64,000 bases of DNA from Balaenoptera acutorostrata (GCF_949987535.1 NC_080070.1:11723770-11787769); one strand, 5' to 3'. Positions 36,115 to 49,574 are shown, counted from the first letter of the stretch. Translations and numbers: made by a program. The notes: generated from the sequence alone by a model not told the origin.

Positions 36115-37345
36115 TTTCTATCACCATTTAAAAGTGAATGATGTCAAGAGAATGAAAAGACAATCCAGAGGCTGGGAGAAAATTTTTGCAAAAGATACAT
36201 GTGATAAAGAACTGTTATCTAAAATATACAAGTAACTCTTAAAAATCAGCAATAAGAAAACGAACAACCTGATTAAAAAATGGCCCAAAAACCTTAACAG
36301 ACACCTCACCAAAGAATATATACAGATGGCAAATAAACATATGAAAAGATGCTTCATATCATGTGTCATCAGGGAAATGCAAATTAAATCAACAGTAAAA
36401 CACCACTACACACCTGTTAGAATGGCCAAAATACAGAACACTGACAACACCAAATGCTGGTGAAGTATAGAGCAATAGAAACTCTCATTCATTGCTGGTG
36501 GGAATGCAAAGTGATACAGCCACTTTCGAAGACAGTTTGGTGGTTTCCTACAAAGCAAAACATACCTTTACCATACGATCCAGCAATCATGTTACTTGGT
36601 ATTTACCCAAAGGAGTTGAAAATATGTTCACACAAAACCTGCACACGAATGTTTATAAGCAGCTTTATTCATAATTACCAAAACTCAGAAGCAAATAAGA
36701 TATCTTTTAGTAGGTAAATGAATGAACTGTGCTACATGCAGACAATAGAATTTTATTCAGTTCCAAAAAGAAATGAATGATTAAGCCATGAAAAGACATG
36801 AATGAACTTAAATGTAAATCTCTAAGTGAAAGTAGTCAATCTGAAAAGGCTGCATACTATATGATTCCAAATATAAGACACTGTGGACCACTTTTTTCCA
36901 AGTTTGCAGTGATACATAATTGACATGTACTATTTGGTGTTTATTTTTATAACTTTTTCTGCTTATTGTATCCATTGAAAAAGAAAGACAAAATAAACAA
37001 ATGGAATGAATTGGAGAATCAAAATTCAAAATAATCTTGGCAAGTTGGTGTGACGTGTGAAAATCAGTAACAATTAGCAGAACAAAATGCATATACCTTT
37101 GTTTAAGCTAAAAAAGAAAAGAGTGCAATGGGTGTAGAGTCTTTGTAACCAGATTATAGGAACCAGGTCTTGGGAAATTAGTTGTATAAAAGACTGGTAA
37201 TGAATAATTTTGGAAAAAAGAAGTGGTGATGTTTGCACAACATTGAGAATGTAATTAACACCACTGAAGTGTACACTTAAAAATGATTAAAACAGCAAAT
37301 TTTGTTACATATTGTATGTTTTACCACAATAAAAAAAGACTACAG
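36115..37345 (+). mobile_element. Old L1 3' end
   Basis: Begins in the ORF2 C-terminal region ('aatgaaaagacaatccagag', 'gcaaataaacatatgaaaag'). It ends with a 3' UTR closing 'ttttaccacaataaaaaaag'. No frame remains open for long. The next SINE inserted at its A-tail. Confidence 0.8.
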
Positions 37346-37617
37346 GGCTTCCCTGGTGGCGCAGTGGTTGAGAATCTGCCTGCCAATGCAGGGGACACGG
37401 GTTCGAGCCCTGGGCTGGGAAGATCCCACATGCCGAGGAGCAACTAGGCCCGTGAGCCACAACTACTGAGCCTGTGCGTCTGGAGCCTATGCCCTGCAAC
37501 AAGAGGCCGCGACAGTGAAAGGCCCGCACACCGCGATGAAGAGTGGCCCCCGCTTGCCACAACTAGAGAAAGCCCTCGCATAGAAACGAAGACCCAACAC
37601 AGCCAAAAAAAAAAAAA
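37346..37617 (+). mobile_element. CHR-type tRNA-derived SINE
   Basis: Boxes A and B intact, pure A tail. The target-site duplication 'aaaaaaagactacag' lies at 37331-37345 and 37618-37632. Confidence 0.95.
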
Positions 37618-37632
37618 AAAAAAAGACTACAG

Positions 37633-38217
37633 TGAAGCCACAGATTTCTCATCTTAAAAGCAAATGAGATCCAGCATAATGGCCTGAACAAATATTCTAT
37701 CATATATTATTTATTTCAGCATATATCACAGTCTAGACTAAGGCACAGACGGTATTGAAAGTTTCAAAACTGATATTTTTTTTAAAAGAGTTGAAAAAAC
37801 CATTTGTGGTTATCCTGGAGGAAATTAAGCTATTCTACAAACAATTGGAGTATTGTCATGTAGAAAGAGAAACAGACATTATCCATTCTGTTTCACAAAA
37901 GTATAAGTGAACCTAATTGATAGAATCCATCTATCCATTCAATCCACAAACCAGGTCTGCTTGATGAAGTCATGGCTCATTTCTTTAAACGCTGGTACGC
38001 TAATAAAATTTTTAAATAGGCAGATGATGTCTAAATACTACTGGATACCTGAGAGAAGACGATCTAAAAAAAGACCCTCTGCTGAATCACTGACATGTAA
38101 ATTATCTGGTATTGGCCTATATAAGGAAACCCATTAATCATGTGGAGGAATTCTTCATTTGAAAGCAAGGGTCTGACCATAATAGTCTTTCTTAGTGTGA
38201 GTGTGGCAGTCCCACCT
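37633..38217. other. 3' flank of the OR2-type pseudogene
   Basis: A/T-rich noncoding DNA with no recognisable repeat. Any OR 3' UTR would lie here. Confidence 0.4.
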
Positions 38218-39219
38218 TCACTTATCTGATCTCCTTTTTGATTCTGATGATAGATAACAAGAAGTTCTTATAGTCTTTAACCCTTTATCTCTGAATTTCT
38301 CTAAAAATTTAGAGAGAGCAGCCATAACTTCCTTGTTCCTCAAGCTGTAAATCAAGGGGTTCAACATAGGTGCCCCCACTGCATAGAATAGAGCAACCAT
38401 CTTCTCCTCTTCCACTGAGGAGGCTGACCGTGGCCCCAGGTAGGTGAAGATGGTAGCCCCAAAGTACATGCAAACCACAGTGAGGTGAGAAGCACACGTC
38501 CTAGATGCTTTGCCACATCTCTGAGTAGAACAAATGCGCAGAATGGCAACAACTATACGACCATAGGAGAATAGAACCAGGGAACAGGGAAGCATGATCA
38601 CCACAAATACTGAGGCAACCACCATGACCTTATTGAAGTAGATGTCCACACAGACTAGCCATAGCACTGCTAGGGTCTCATAGGCAAAGTGATTAATAAC
38701 ACGGTGACACAGGAGAAGCCGAAAGGTGATGATTGTTTCCATCAGTGAATTCATGAAACCAGCCACCAAGCAGCCGGCAGCCAACCCCAGGCACAGCCCT
38801 CCGTGCATGATGACTGTGTAGTGCAGCAGGTAGCACACCATCACACAGTGGTCATAGGCCACGGCTCCCAGCAGAAAGAACTCAGACCCACCCAGTGCCA
38901 GGGATGCACAGAGCTGGAGCACACAGCTGTGGAATGGGATGGACTTCTAGACTGAGAGCAGGTGGGCCAACATTTGTGGGGCAAAACTGTTTGCATAACA
39001 AAGGTCCACAAAAGATAAAACACTAAGGAAGAAATACATGCGGGCATGAAGCCTGCTGTCCAGTCTGATCAGAAGAAGAATGAGGAAACTTCCCACAACA
39101 GTCACCAAGTACATGGCCAAGATCAAGACAAAAAGGGAGACTTGAGTCCCCCAGTCACTGGACAGCCGCAGCAAAATGAACTCACTCACCCATGTCTGCG
39201 TTTTATTTCCCTGGCCCAT
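38218..39219 (-). pseudogene. OR2-type olfactory receptor pseudogene (in-frame TAG)
   Basis: A class II OR coding exon whose frame is continuous for 333 codons except for a TAG at 38947-38949 (codon 91). The intact neighbour has Gln (CAG-type) at this point (SAQKSIPF against SV*KSIPF). Start ATG at 39219 (MGQGNKTQTWVSEFILL). Besides the stop, several hallmark residues are lost: TM1 GN is GS (residue 44), PMYFFL is RMYFFL, DRY is DHC (residues 123-125), and the ECL2 Cys in HFACE is Tyr. KAFSTCASHL is KASRTCASHL, while NPLIYSLRN is kept. The C-terminus runs about 20 residues longer than usual. It is close to the intact receptor at 50 kb and probably belongs to the OR2F/2Q/2R group. Confidence 0.92.
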
Positions 39220-41389
39220 GAGTTTCTCCGGACTGATGTCAAAATAACAAATTAAGGAAACTCAGAATGGGAAGGTGGCTTTTAGACCACAGAGAGAACC
39301 TACCCACTTGAACTTAAAGTTCTCCTTGAATGTCTCAGCCAAATCATCATCCAAACTCTGCTTGAATGTATCCGTAGATGAAGAACACAATGGGACCCAG
39401 TTTTGCAGCTGGAAATCAAGGAGAAAAAAAGTTACATTCTTGAAATTCAATTTATTGGAAGATAATTTCTTCTCCTAAACATCTTCTTTTAAATGGAGGA
39501 AAGAAATTAATGAAGTGGTTAGACAAAATCCTAGTCAATTTAGTAGTTATTATAGGGGATAATTTCTGTCTTTCTGGTGCAACATTTTTTAGCCCACATG
39601 ACTTTTTCTGAATTCTACATGATGTTCAATACCATTTAACTTTTTTGTTTTGTTTACTCTGGATACCTCAGACACAACTCCACTCACCCCTCCTTAATGG
39701 ACTGTATCCATGAAATCCTGAATGTTTTAAGTGATATTCTCATACTTCTCATTACTAAGTGATTTTGAATTTACTTTCTGTAATTTGTCCTTTTAATTTG
39801 AGAGTGGCAGGTGGAAGGCCGCCTCTCCACCTACCTCATACCAGTGGCCCAAGTGGGCAAGATCAACCCAGGATGGCCAACTTCAAGACTCAGGTTGAAT
39901 GAAGAGAAGGTATACATAGCTGCTAAAGTTTATGTCTTATGTCCCCCAAGGGAAATTTAATAAAGCATTTAATGATGTCAGGTTATTACTTAATAATAAT
40001 GTTTTCTCAAGGAAGGGACAACTTATTTCCCAATATAACAGGGATCAGTCCTCAGCAGGGAAAGCAGAAGGATAGAAAATCAGGTCTTAATTATAGAACA
40101 TGACGACAGAGACAGTAGTAGTTTTTTGACCCAAAATCAAAATTTCTTTTATGTTTGCTCATTTAAAGAAAGAAATAAGTGATCCATAACTAAAATATAC
40201 AGATGGGAGTTTGAGGTCTCTGAGACAATCCTGTGACAGTACATGAAAGATTCACATGAAGATAATTATTCCAATGGCTTCTATACTATTCATGCTATAA
40301 TTATAGATGGACAGCAGATTACATTTATTGAAAGTTTCCAGTTTCAGCATAAAAACTTTTAGAATGATTGTTACAGATCACACCACTTATAACACAGATG
40401 GTTGGAGGACTTAATATTATAGTTTATTATCATATGGTTAGTTATAAAATATTCAGGATTTAGTATTGTTTTGAATAAGGTCCAAAATGTCAAGGAATTA
40501 TTAAAAAGAGAGCTTTCAGAAATTGAGTATCACACAGAAATTAGTGGAAATGATCAGTGTCAGAAACCATGTTCAAGGCCTTGCACTGAAAGCTTTCAGT
40601 CACTTACACCAAAATTGATTGGAACAAGATACTCAGCTGCAACACTGGCAAAGAAATGCACAATATTTAAAGATATAAGTAATATTCTTCACCACATGAA
40701 AAGATAAAGAATTCAAAATCTTGATGACAAATAGGTATAGTTTATACTCAAGAATGATATTTTTTTCTAGAATGTTGAAAATTAACAGCTTGTCAGCCTC
40801 ACAGCTACAAACCAATAGCCTAGTCTTAATTATTGTGTATTCCCTTCTTTGTAATTTTATTTTGCATTTTACCTATTTATACATCAATATCTTTTTGTTC
40901 TGCTACATTTTACATTGGAATAAAAATTATTGTCATTATACTTGTTGGAAATTTTCCTAGTCATTTCAAGCCATGATAAAAATGTGGACTGGTAATATCT
41001 ACAGTGCTTTCCGATCCCTATGTAAATGGACTCTGGCATTCCAATGCTTTTTAGAGATTTACCAATAGCTAGAGACCACACTATAAAATACAGCTAAATG
41101 CAAGACCCATCCATCCTTCCCCATCCATTCACTTTATTCCCAACATATAGCTGCCTATGCTTACAGTTTTCAGAATATTTGGACTGAGAGAGTCATCAGG
41201 CCCATTGTGACAGGCAAGGGAGTTTTCTGGAAAATTCATTATAAGTACTTTATCTGGGGATATCAGTTTTGCATCTAAATATCTGAACTATATTTTCTCC
41301 ACATGGAAGTGTTTGCTCTTCTTTTTACTTTCTCCTTCCCCACCTAATATCATGATGGCTATAGATGGCCATGATGTGTGTATATGTAT

Positions 41390-41458
41390 CATATATTTGT
41401 GGTTCCACGTATTAGTGAACTCACACAGTTCAAACCCATGTTTCAAAGGTCAACTGTA
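41390..41458. mobile_element. Tigger/MER2-like end fragment
   Basis: 'acagttcaaacccatgtttc' followed by 'aaaggtcaactgta' looks like the terminal segment of a nonautonomous Tigger-type element. Too short for certainty. Confidence 0.45.
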
Positions 41459-42317
41459 TATATGTGTGTGTGTATTTTTTTCAAAAATTGCTAACAACAT
41501 AGATATTGAAGAAATTAAGTTATTTTGTGTTTAATGCTTTGTGTTATGATTTAATTAAATAAACAACTATGTAAATCACTAATAAGACCTAAAACATATC
41601 AAAGTGGATGAATTGTTTCCAAGAAGTATTTCTACTGTGACCTGTTCTTTAACAGAATACCAGTGATTTGTCGTACGTTGTATGTTCAGGCCTGTCTCCC
41701 AGGGCTCAAATGTAACTGTGATGCAGGAACTCTTCCAGGTTTATCAGAAGGTATGTATGTGCAGATAGGTAGCATGGATGTGACAGTGATAGTTAATGGT
41801 AGATTTACACTGTTTACACTTCTATAACCAGGACTCAAACGAATGTCAATTTTTAAAAGTCAATGTAACAACAAAAAAATAAATGGTGTCTGTTTACCTA
41901 TCTCCAAAACCATATCCAAAAAAAGGGTATTTGTGCTTAAAGTCATGTTGCTTTTGCTCAGTAATGAAGTCAAGCAAGTGAATTTCCAAGTGACACATTA
42001 CTTGCAAGCAGTTTTGTCTTTTTTAAATAAAATACATTTGATATTTTTAAAAAGTGATGTGTAAAGTCAAAATAAACCTGTTTCTTTGTAAAATTGTTTC
42101 AAATAACTTAACAGGTCAATTGCCCTGTGAATCACTGAATGGTAAGGTTCAGTTTTAGAAAATGTTCTCAGTCTTGTCTATTATTTTGGAGACAGATGGC
42201 AGGAAGAAAACAAACAAGCTACTGAAACACTTTTGCCCAGAGTGCAAAAATCCACTGGAGTGGGAAAGATGGTAAGAGAAGAAATAAGAATCATAATTAT
42301 ACTTATTTTTATATTGA

Positions 42318-42480
42318 GTTGATATAAATACTTTATTTGCTGAACACTTACTATGTACTAGGCATCATACTACTTTATATATCTACTAATATAATATAAT
42401 ATAGTATAATAATATTCACAACAACACTCTGAACTTTGGCTTATTATCTCTATTTTACAGATGGGAAAAAGACTAGACCA
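42318..42480 (+). repeat. MIR SINE
   Basis: 'gaacacttactatgtactag' and 'tattttacagatgggaaaaa' mark the MIR head and core. Confidence 0.7.
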
Positions 42481-43683
42481 TGGAGGAGTCAGCAGGTAAA
42501 CAGGATTATCTGATAACCTGGGGCACACCAATGATCCTGCTCCTGTACATAGCAGACCTTGTGTATAGCACAGTGAGAGTAATTTTTTAAAGGTTGTGGA
42601 TTCACCTAACATGAAAATCAGAAGACATATCAAGAGGACTAATTGAGTTCCTACTTTTGATCCCATTTACTTCACAGTCATGGTGGACCAGAGTAGGTAC
42701 TTCTCACTCACCTATGAAGTTGAAGTCTGGCCTTCAAGCCACATCAGCAACATAAGGAAAAGAAACACAGCCCATCACCCCTATTAGGGACTCTCTTCAT
42801 GAAGTATGTGATTAACTGGCCTCTTTCATAAATTTGAAAAGGTGATCATGCTTCTACTTTGTGTCTCATATTGTGATGAACACAACATCTTATAATGGAT
42901 CCATGGCAGGAAGTTCTTTCTTCCTCTTATAAGAGAAAATTAAGGGCTCTAATTATGGAAAATAAGGAAAAAAATAATTTAATAGAAATGGATAAATCGA
43001 GTGCTTATTTTTTAAAATTAGCTTTCAAAAGAAGATTTGAACCTAAGGATAGTTTTGTCTACCCAAAAATATCCCTAACAAGTAAGAGATGAGACATGAT
43101 GAAGGGTCCTGGTCTGAAGGTATGAGTTTTATCTGGTTGGGAAGATTTGTCCCTTCTGAGCTGTCTCCCATGGGGAACTTGGAATCTATTCTCTGTACTG
43201 GTGAGTGCTTATAAATAGTGCCAATACATCCCCTACTGTGTAAATAGTTACTATCGCACTAACATAAAAAGTGGGCTATGTTTCCAGGTCACCTGGCAAC
43301 CACACCAAAGGCAGAGGAAAACTGCTGAGTGGCCAGGTAGTTAAGCCAAAATCATTACACAGGTGGAGAAGAGAGCCAGGAGTTCTTTCCACTCAGAGGA
43401 ACGCTTTCCATAGTGTCCTCTTTGGATCCCACACATCAGCACACTCACTCATGCTCAAGCTGTTCACAAACTTCTTTTCAAACCTACTTAGCTGTACACT
43501 CACAAATGTAATTTGAATAGCCAGAACATATTTTTTAGAATAAATTTCTACTAGAGCACAACTATATCAAGCCGCCATACTCTTAGGTTTGAGGAGTATG
43601 GCAGGAGAGGCCATGGATTACAGGAACCTGGTTTCACAATTTATGCTGCTAAATAAGTGATGAAGAAAGACTGAAAATGCCTG

Positions 43684-44130
43684 ACTCACCTCTGGAGAAT
43701 GGAGGAGGCCATCCTGTGCCTTGGAAAGATGGCAGGGCTGGGAAAGTTATGGAATTTGAAGCAAGTGCAGTTGGAACAGGTAACTTTCTATAACTTAGTG
43801 ATAAAATCTCAAGGGACCAATTATTTTTTGTTTATTAGATTTCTTTTATTTTCCATTTCCTTCTGTCTGGTCACTTCTGCATCTAACACCCTAACCTACA
43901 TTTCAACTTTGCAAATGAACATTTTGTTTCCTTGTCCCCGGAGCCTGGGAAGGAGCTTGCCAAACTTTAATTTCTCAAGGGAAGTGTGTCTGAATCTTCA
44001 GTGATAACACTTTTGGATGGTGGGAATTTTTATCCCACTTTAGGACCGTGAAGATTAAATCGAAACTTTCTCATTCCAACTCATCCATCTCCATGTTCCT
44101 TTGAGTGATAGCTCCTGGGCCGGGCAACTC
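43684..44130 (-). promoter_or_regulatory. Candidate 5' noncoding exon and promoter region of the OR2-type pseudogene
   Basis: On the minus strand, GAG|GTGAGT at 43690/43689 is a strong splice-donor match about 4.5 kb upstream of the coding exon. The sequence on its exon side ('cccagccctgcc' around 43735) and further upstream aligns with the block at 54514-54850 above the intact OR2-type gene, which has its own donor at the corresponding place. The homology is diverged, and transcription is inferred. Confidence 0.4.
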
Positions 44131-44594
44131 ACGGGACCACTGACATGCTCTATGGTACATCATCTAATCTGAGGTTGGATAGGGAGAGTTTCTTATGCCA
44201 ATCCCTAAACAGATGTTGCTTATTATTGGGCTGCTCTCAGGTTTGTAATTCTACCATCACATCCTGTAACCTTAGCAATTTCACCTTTCCCTTCACTTTA
44301 AGGAAGATCATCTTTCATATCCTGGTTTGTACTTAGGGATTTTTAGTGTTGGGAATCTTTAATAAAAGTACAACCTCCTCTGTGAAAAACCTCTAGTGAG
44401 GATGTTAAGCATTGTGCAGTGACACCTCTAGTCCCCATTTCCCTTTCCCAAGAGTGAGAAGGGAGATTTCCACTGTACGCCTTGTCTACGTCAGAGTGAC
44501 CAGTCTGTTCTCATCCTCTGCTCAACTACCTGGCATTGCCCCAGAGAAGGGCTTATTCTGGGAGCTGGTGACAAAAGCATCTTCTGGTGACCTG

Positions 44595-45842
44595 AAACCA
44601 TAAAACTCTAGGAGAAAACATAGGCAGTTTACTCTTTGACATCAGTCTCAGCAATATTTTTTGTGTGTGTGTCTGTCTCCTCAGGCAAGGGAAATAAAAG
44701 CAAAAATAAACAAATGGGACTACATCAAACTAAAAAGCTTTTTCATAATGAAGGAAATCATAAAATGAAAAGACAACCTACTGAACAAAGGAAAATATTT
44801 GCAAATGATATACTGGATAAGGGGTTAATATCCAAAATATTTAAAGAAATCACACAACTTAATATCAAAAAAAAAAAAACAAAACCCAAAGAGGTCTATT
44901 AAAAAATGGTCACAGGACCTGAATAGACATTTTTCCAAAAAAGACATACAGATGGCCGACAGACACATGAAAAGATGCTCAACATCACTAATCATCAGAG
45001 AAATGCGAATCAAAACCACAGTATCACCTCACACCTGTCAGAATGGCTATCATCAAATAGACAACAAATAACAATTCTTGGCAAGGATGGGGAGAATGGG
45101 GAACCCTCTAGGCAGTTCCTGTTGGTGGGAATGTAAATTGGTGCAGCACTATGGAAAAGTGTGGAGGTTCCTCAAAAAATTAAAAACAGTACTACACAGT
45201 CCAGTAATTCCACTTCTGGGTGTTTTCTGAAGAAAACAAAAACACTAATTCAAAAAGATATATGTACTCCTATGTTCATTGCAGCATTATTTACAGTAGC
45301 CAAGATATAGAAGCAACCTAAGTGTCTACAGATAGATGAATGAATAATGAAGAGGTGGTATATAGCTATATACACAATGGAATATTACTCAACCATAAAA
45401 AAAGAATGAAATTTTGTCATTTGTGACAACATAAATGGACCTAGAGGATATTATGCTAAGTGAAATAAGTCAAACAGAGAAAGAGAAATACTGAATGATT
45501 TTACTTATATATGGAATCTAAAAAACAAAACAAACCAACAAAACAAAACAGAAGCAGACTTACAGATAAAGAAAACAAACTGGTCATTGGAAGAGGGGTG
45601 GGAGGTTGAGGAAAATAGGTAAGAGAGATTAAGAGGTACAAACTTCCAGTTACAAAATAAATAAATCATGGAATGTGATGAACAGTATTGGGAACATAGT
45701 AATTTGTAATAGATTTATCTGGTGACAGATGGTTATTAGACTTATCATGGTGATCAATTTGTAATGTACATAAATGTTAAACTACTATGTTTTATACTTG
45801 AAACTGATATACTATTGTATGTCAACTATACTTCAATTTCTA
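44595..45842 (+). mobile_element. 5'-truncated L1, 3' end
   Basis: Starts at text equivalent to 'cctgaaaccataaaactcta' in the ORF2 C-terminal region. It runs through the usual ORF2 end and a 3' UTR to 'gtcaactatacttcaatttc'. It is the same general type as the copy ending at 7063. Confidence 0.85.
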
Positions 45843-45879
45843 GAAGTAGAGTAACAGGATTACATGGTGCAAGAACAAA

Positions 45880-46430
45880 CGAACAAACAGAAAAGAATAG
45901 AATTTAAAGGCAGACCCATATATAGGTAAACTTAATGTACATGAAAGTTATTAAAATGACTGAATAAAGAATAGACTGTTTAATAAATGGACCACACATG
46001 GAAAAAAACACTAGATCCATGCTTAACAACATATGTAGAAGTAGATGTCTAAAGAAATACTAAAATACTAAAGATAAACTAAAGAAATACTGTGAAAGGT
46101 AAAAGTATAAAACTTAATTAAATAAAACAGAATATTTTATGACCTAGATACAGGGATTTTTATTTAGAAAAACAAAACTTCATAAGCATAAATCATTGGA
46201 CAAAAATGTGATAAATTGGATTACATCAAAATGAAGGTTCTTCATTCAACAAAGGACTCTATGAATAAAATCGACAGAGAGGTGATGGATCAGAGGTATT
46301 TATTTGCAATGGTTATAACCAAAAAGCATTCATATAATATACACACCAACAAGGAAATGGTAGAAAACTCAAAGGAAAAATGAGCAAAGAAAATGAGCAC
46401 AGAGTGTCCAGCAATAGAAACCCAAAAGGC
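45880..46430 (+). mobile_element. Old L1 ORF2 fragment
   Basis: 'ggattacatcaaaatgaagg' followed by 'cattcaacaaaggactctat' and 'ttatttgcaatggttataac' is decayed ORF2 C-terminal text. Confidence 0.65.
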
Positions 46431-46439
46431 TGACAATAT

Positions 46440-47165
46440 GGTTCACTCAGAAAATATTTATTTGGTGCTAACTATAAGACAGACAATATCCTATATTCTT
46501 GGTATATATATATATTTACCTGAACCAAAGAGCCCTGCTCTCAAGGGGCTTATATTATATTCTGGGGGCAGTGGAGGGATGAGAGACAGACATTAAACAA
46601 TGAGTTAATTGCAAATATGTTAGAAAAGATAAGTTCTTTGGAAAAAATAAATAACAAGGTAAGAGGGAACAGGAGTAGGGGGCAAGGAGAAAGTCTGCAG
46701 CATCAAATAGGGCAGTGATGATAATTAAATGAAGAATTGGAGGAGATGAGGAAGTGGCTACCTGAGAAAGAAGCATTCCAGGTAGAGAGGCATAGTTAGG
46801 AGAAAAGCCTGTGTTCATTGTAAATACTTTGGATTTAATTCTGAATAATTGCATGGTTGAAAAGAGGAAGGACATGATTTGAGTTCTGTTTTAAAGGGAT
46901 CACTCTGAGTGCTGGGATATAAGAATAGAAGCAGGGAAATTTGATGCAGGCAATTGCAGTAACCCAAGTGGGAAGTCAGGGTGGCTCACATTGGGGTGTA
47001 AGAGTGGAGATGTTGAGAAGTGATCATACTATGTATATATTTTGAAAATAGAGACAACAGGCTACTCTTGCCAATTCATGAGAAAAAGACTGGGAAATTG
47101 CCTATCACTGCAACGATGGAGTTACCACGAATTGAAGCGGGGAAGGCATGGATAGAGTGGTGTTG
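46440..47165 (+). repeat. Old interspersed repeat, longest copy of an unnamed family
   Basis: About 725 bases. In order: 'tatttatttggtgctaacta', 'gccctgctctcaaggggctt', 'gacagacattaaacaatgag', 'gaagcattccaggtagagag', 'gatcactctgagtgctggga', 'caattgcagtaacccaagtg' and 'atattttgaaaatagagaca'. It gives the order of blocks for the shorter copies at 8193, 21960, 22820 and 48400. No open frame of note. Confidence 0.55.
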
Positions 47166-47214
47166 GGTGAAGGTAGACAAATCAGAAGTTCAGCATATGA
47201 AGACATGTTCATAT

Positions 47215-47720
47215 TGATTACTTATCAGAGTAACGCAAAAAAAGACAATTTTATATCTTTTAGGCTAGAAAAAATTCAAAACATGCAGGCTGTGGATAGA
47301 TAAGACCCGTCAGGCACTGACGTACGAGTGTAGACTTATAAAGCCATTCTGGAGAGCGTTATCCATTACCTAGCAATTTGGCTCCTGTGTATATTCCTTA
47401 AATAAATTCTCACAGGTCCTTAAGTACACATGTATTATGATGTTCACCATCAGGCTATATGTGGTGGTAGGGAGCTGGGTACCATAACAAAGAGTGATAG
47501 CTAAAATATGATGAACACCATGGATTACTCTGAACAGTTAAAAGTAATAGACTAGCAACATGTATCAATCTTAAAAATATAGTCTTGAGTAAAAAAACAA
47601 AACTAAGACACAGTATGAGTAGTTAATATATATTTTAAATACATAAACGCACTCTCAAACATCATTATATGCATTAAACATATCAGAATAGTTGAGGAAT
47701 AAAGAATGGGATAAAACAGA
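47215..47720 (+). mobile_element. Old L1 3' region
   Basis: 'acttataaagccattctgga', 'tacctagcaatttggctcct' and 'ccatggattactctgaacag' read as the end of ORF2 and the 3' UTR of an ancient L1. To 47929 nothing else is seen. Confidence 0.55.
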
Positions 47721-47929
47721 ATTAATTAATTTTAATTAATAAAAGAAGGCTTGTATGGGTGATAATATTTCATCTACTGAAGAGTATTATGAACCAATTA
47801 ACTCTGAGCCTGAGATTTTTTAAAGCCTATTTACTATTATACTAAATTCCAACATGCATTATCTTTATATATTTCTAAGAGGCAACCTCTAGAATAGTAA
47901 AGAAAGTTTCACTTAATAAATCAATCAGC

Positions 47930-48959
47930 AGGAATTTATTAGCGTTGTTAAGGCACTGGGAACACAAATAAGATAAAATGCATAGTCCTTGCTCTCAAGA
48001 AGCTTATGGTCTAACTGATGAATATAATACTTTGCCCTTTCCACGGTAGAAACTTGAATTTTCTCCTTTTAAAAGTGGGAGATAAAACATCTCTTCTCTT
48101 GAGATTTTACTCAGAAATTTGAGCCCAGTTATTCATGATGTTAATTGATAGGATTCAGAATTTCCAGTGAAAGGAAGTATTTATTACTAAATTTATTAGT
48201 GCTTATTAGTAAATTATTAAGACATTGGATAAGTCTCAGATTTCACATACAAAAAATGTACAGGTCTACAATTATTTTTTCCATGAATGTCTATGACTTG
48301 TAAAAAACAATAAATTTTCCTTTTATAGAGATTTAGCCGTTTTCTTCCAACCCTTGTTAGACAAGCAGTGTGCCATGAGAGCAGTAAGAGAGAGGAAGAA
48401 GGAGTCAAAATGCAGATGAAGAAGCAGGCAGCAGCTGGACCAAGTTAGGTCCTGTACTTGTGGAGTCTGGATTTTATTCTAAGCAGGAAAAGGATGTGAC
48501 TTGATTTATTTTCTAAGATAAAGGAGACTTCTACAGGTCAAATGGCCCAGGTCACTCAAATAAATTGTAGGGAAAAGAAAGAGTTGGAGGGGACCTATAG
48601 ATTAATGAGATTTCAAAGCATATCAAATTGAAAAAAAATGGGCAAAACTAAACTACAGTGACAGTGACTAGGGATGTTTGCTTGAATAATAAAGCCATAA
48701 AGAAATGCAAGACAGTGATTACTACAGAGGTCACGAGAGCAGTTACTTTTGGGAAAAAGGAGTTGTGATTATGATGAGGCACATGGAGGGACTGCTACAG
48801 TAGCTGGCAGAATTTTTTTTTTTTTTTTTTTTTTACTTGAGTGGTGGTTACAAGAGGGTTTGTCTTACAATAATTCCCTAAGCTACACATTTATTTAGTG
48901 TGGTGTTCTGCCTGTGTTTCACCTTACAAAATAAAGTCAAAAAACAAATAATAATTTTA
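47930..48959. repeat. Pieces of the unnamed old repeat
   Basis: 'ggcactgggaacacaaataa' near 47952 and 'tctggattttattctaagca' near 48467 are family text. The stretches between them hold nothing recognisable. A T-run lies at 48815-48834. Confidence 0.4.
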
Positions 48960-49310
48960 AAAATTAAAGCTGTTGTGTGCAGAATAGAATGTAGAAAGCA
49001 GAGGTGGAAACAGAGAGACCAGTTAGTTGATCACATATTTTGTTGACAAGCTAATGAAATCTATTGCTGGGTAGGGTGTAAAATAAAGGAATCAAGAATT
49101 ACTCTGATGTATGATGGTTCCTTTTACTAATACAGTGAAGGTGTACTGGGGCAAGAGGAAAGGAATAGCTTGGGATAGAGGAAGCAAGAACAACAGCTCT
49201 ATTTTAGCTATGTTAACAATGAGATTCATATAATGTAAGTGAAAGGAGTTAAGTAAGCATTGATACATGTGTTTGGAGATCATAAGAAAGGTCTTGTCTG
49301 GCTTGGAGCT
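48960..49310 (+). repeat. Unnamed old repeat, further copy
   Basis: 'cagaggtggaaacagagaga', 'ggaatcaagaattactctga' and 'tttggagatcataagaaagg' follow the order of the family described at 46440. Confidence 0.45.
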
Positions 49311-49316
49311 AAAAAA

Positions 49317-49405
49317 TACATAGATAGATACATAGATAGACGGATAGATAGAGATAGAAAAGTTGGATGGATAATGAATGGGTGGATGGATGGATGGATG
49401 GAGAG
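49317..49405. repeat. (TAGA)n/(GGAT)n simple repeat
   Basis: A run of TAGA units (49319-49352) followed by GGAT units (49365-49402). The antisense open frame here is an artefact of the repeat. Confidence 0.85.
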
Positions 49406-49574
49406 ATAATAAATTGGATGGACAGATGCCATGGTTCTGGGTAAGGTGACTACTTGGAGCAGACATAGAACAGTGACCTACTAGAGCCACAGCAAAAGGA
49501 AAAAATTCATTTTGAGTAACTCTATATAGAGAGAAGGTTGCATAATGTGTAGTGCTATAATTGTGTCCTACAAG

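Larger units (their letters stand above)
39220..43683. other. Presumed intron and 5' flank of the OR2-type pseudogene
   Basis: Noncoding. Between the coding exon and the candidate 5' exon near 43690 I see a possible DNA-transposon remnant (41390-41458) and a MIR (42318-42480). Otherwise it is unique-looking A/T-rich sequence. Confidence 0.4.

Noticed and set aside
49317..49405. CRISPR-like regular repeats
   Set aside because: Simple tetranucleotide repeats without spacers, in a mammalian genome.
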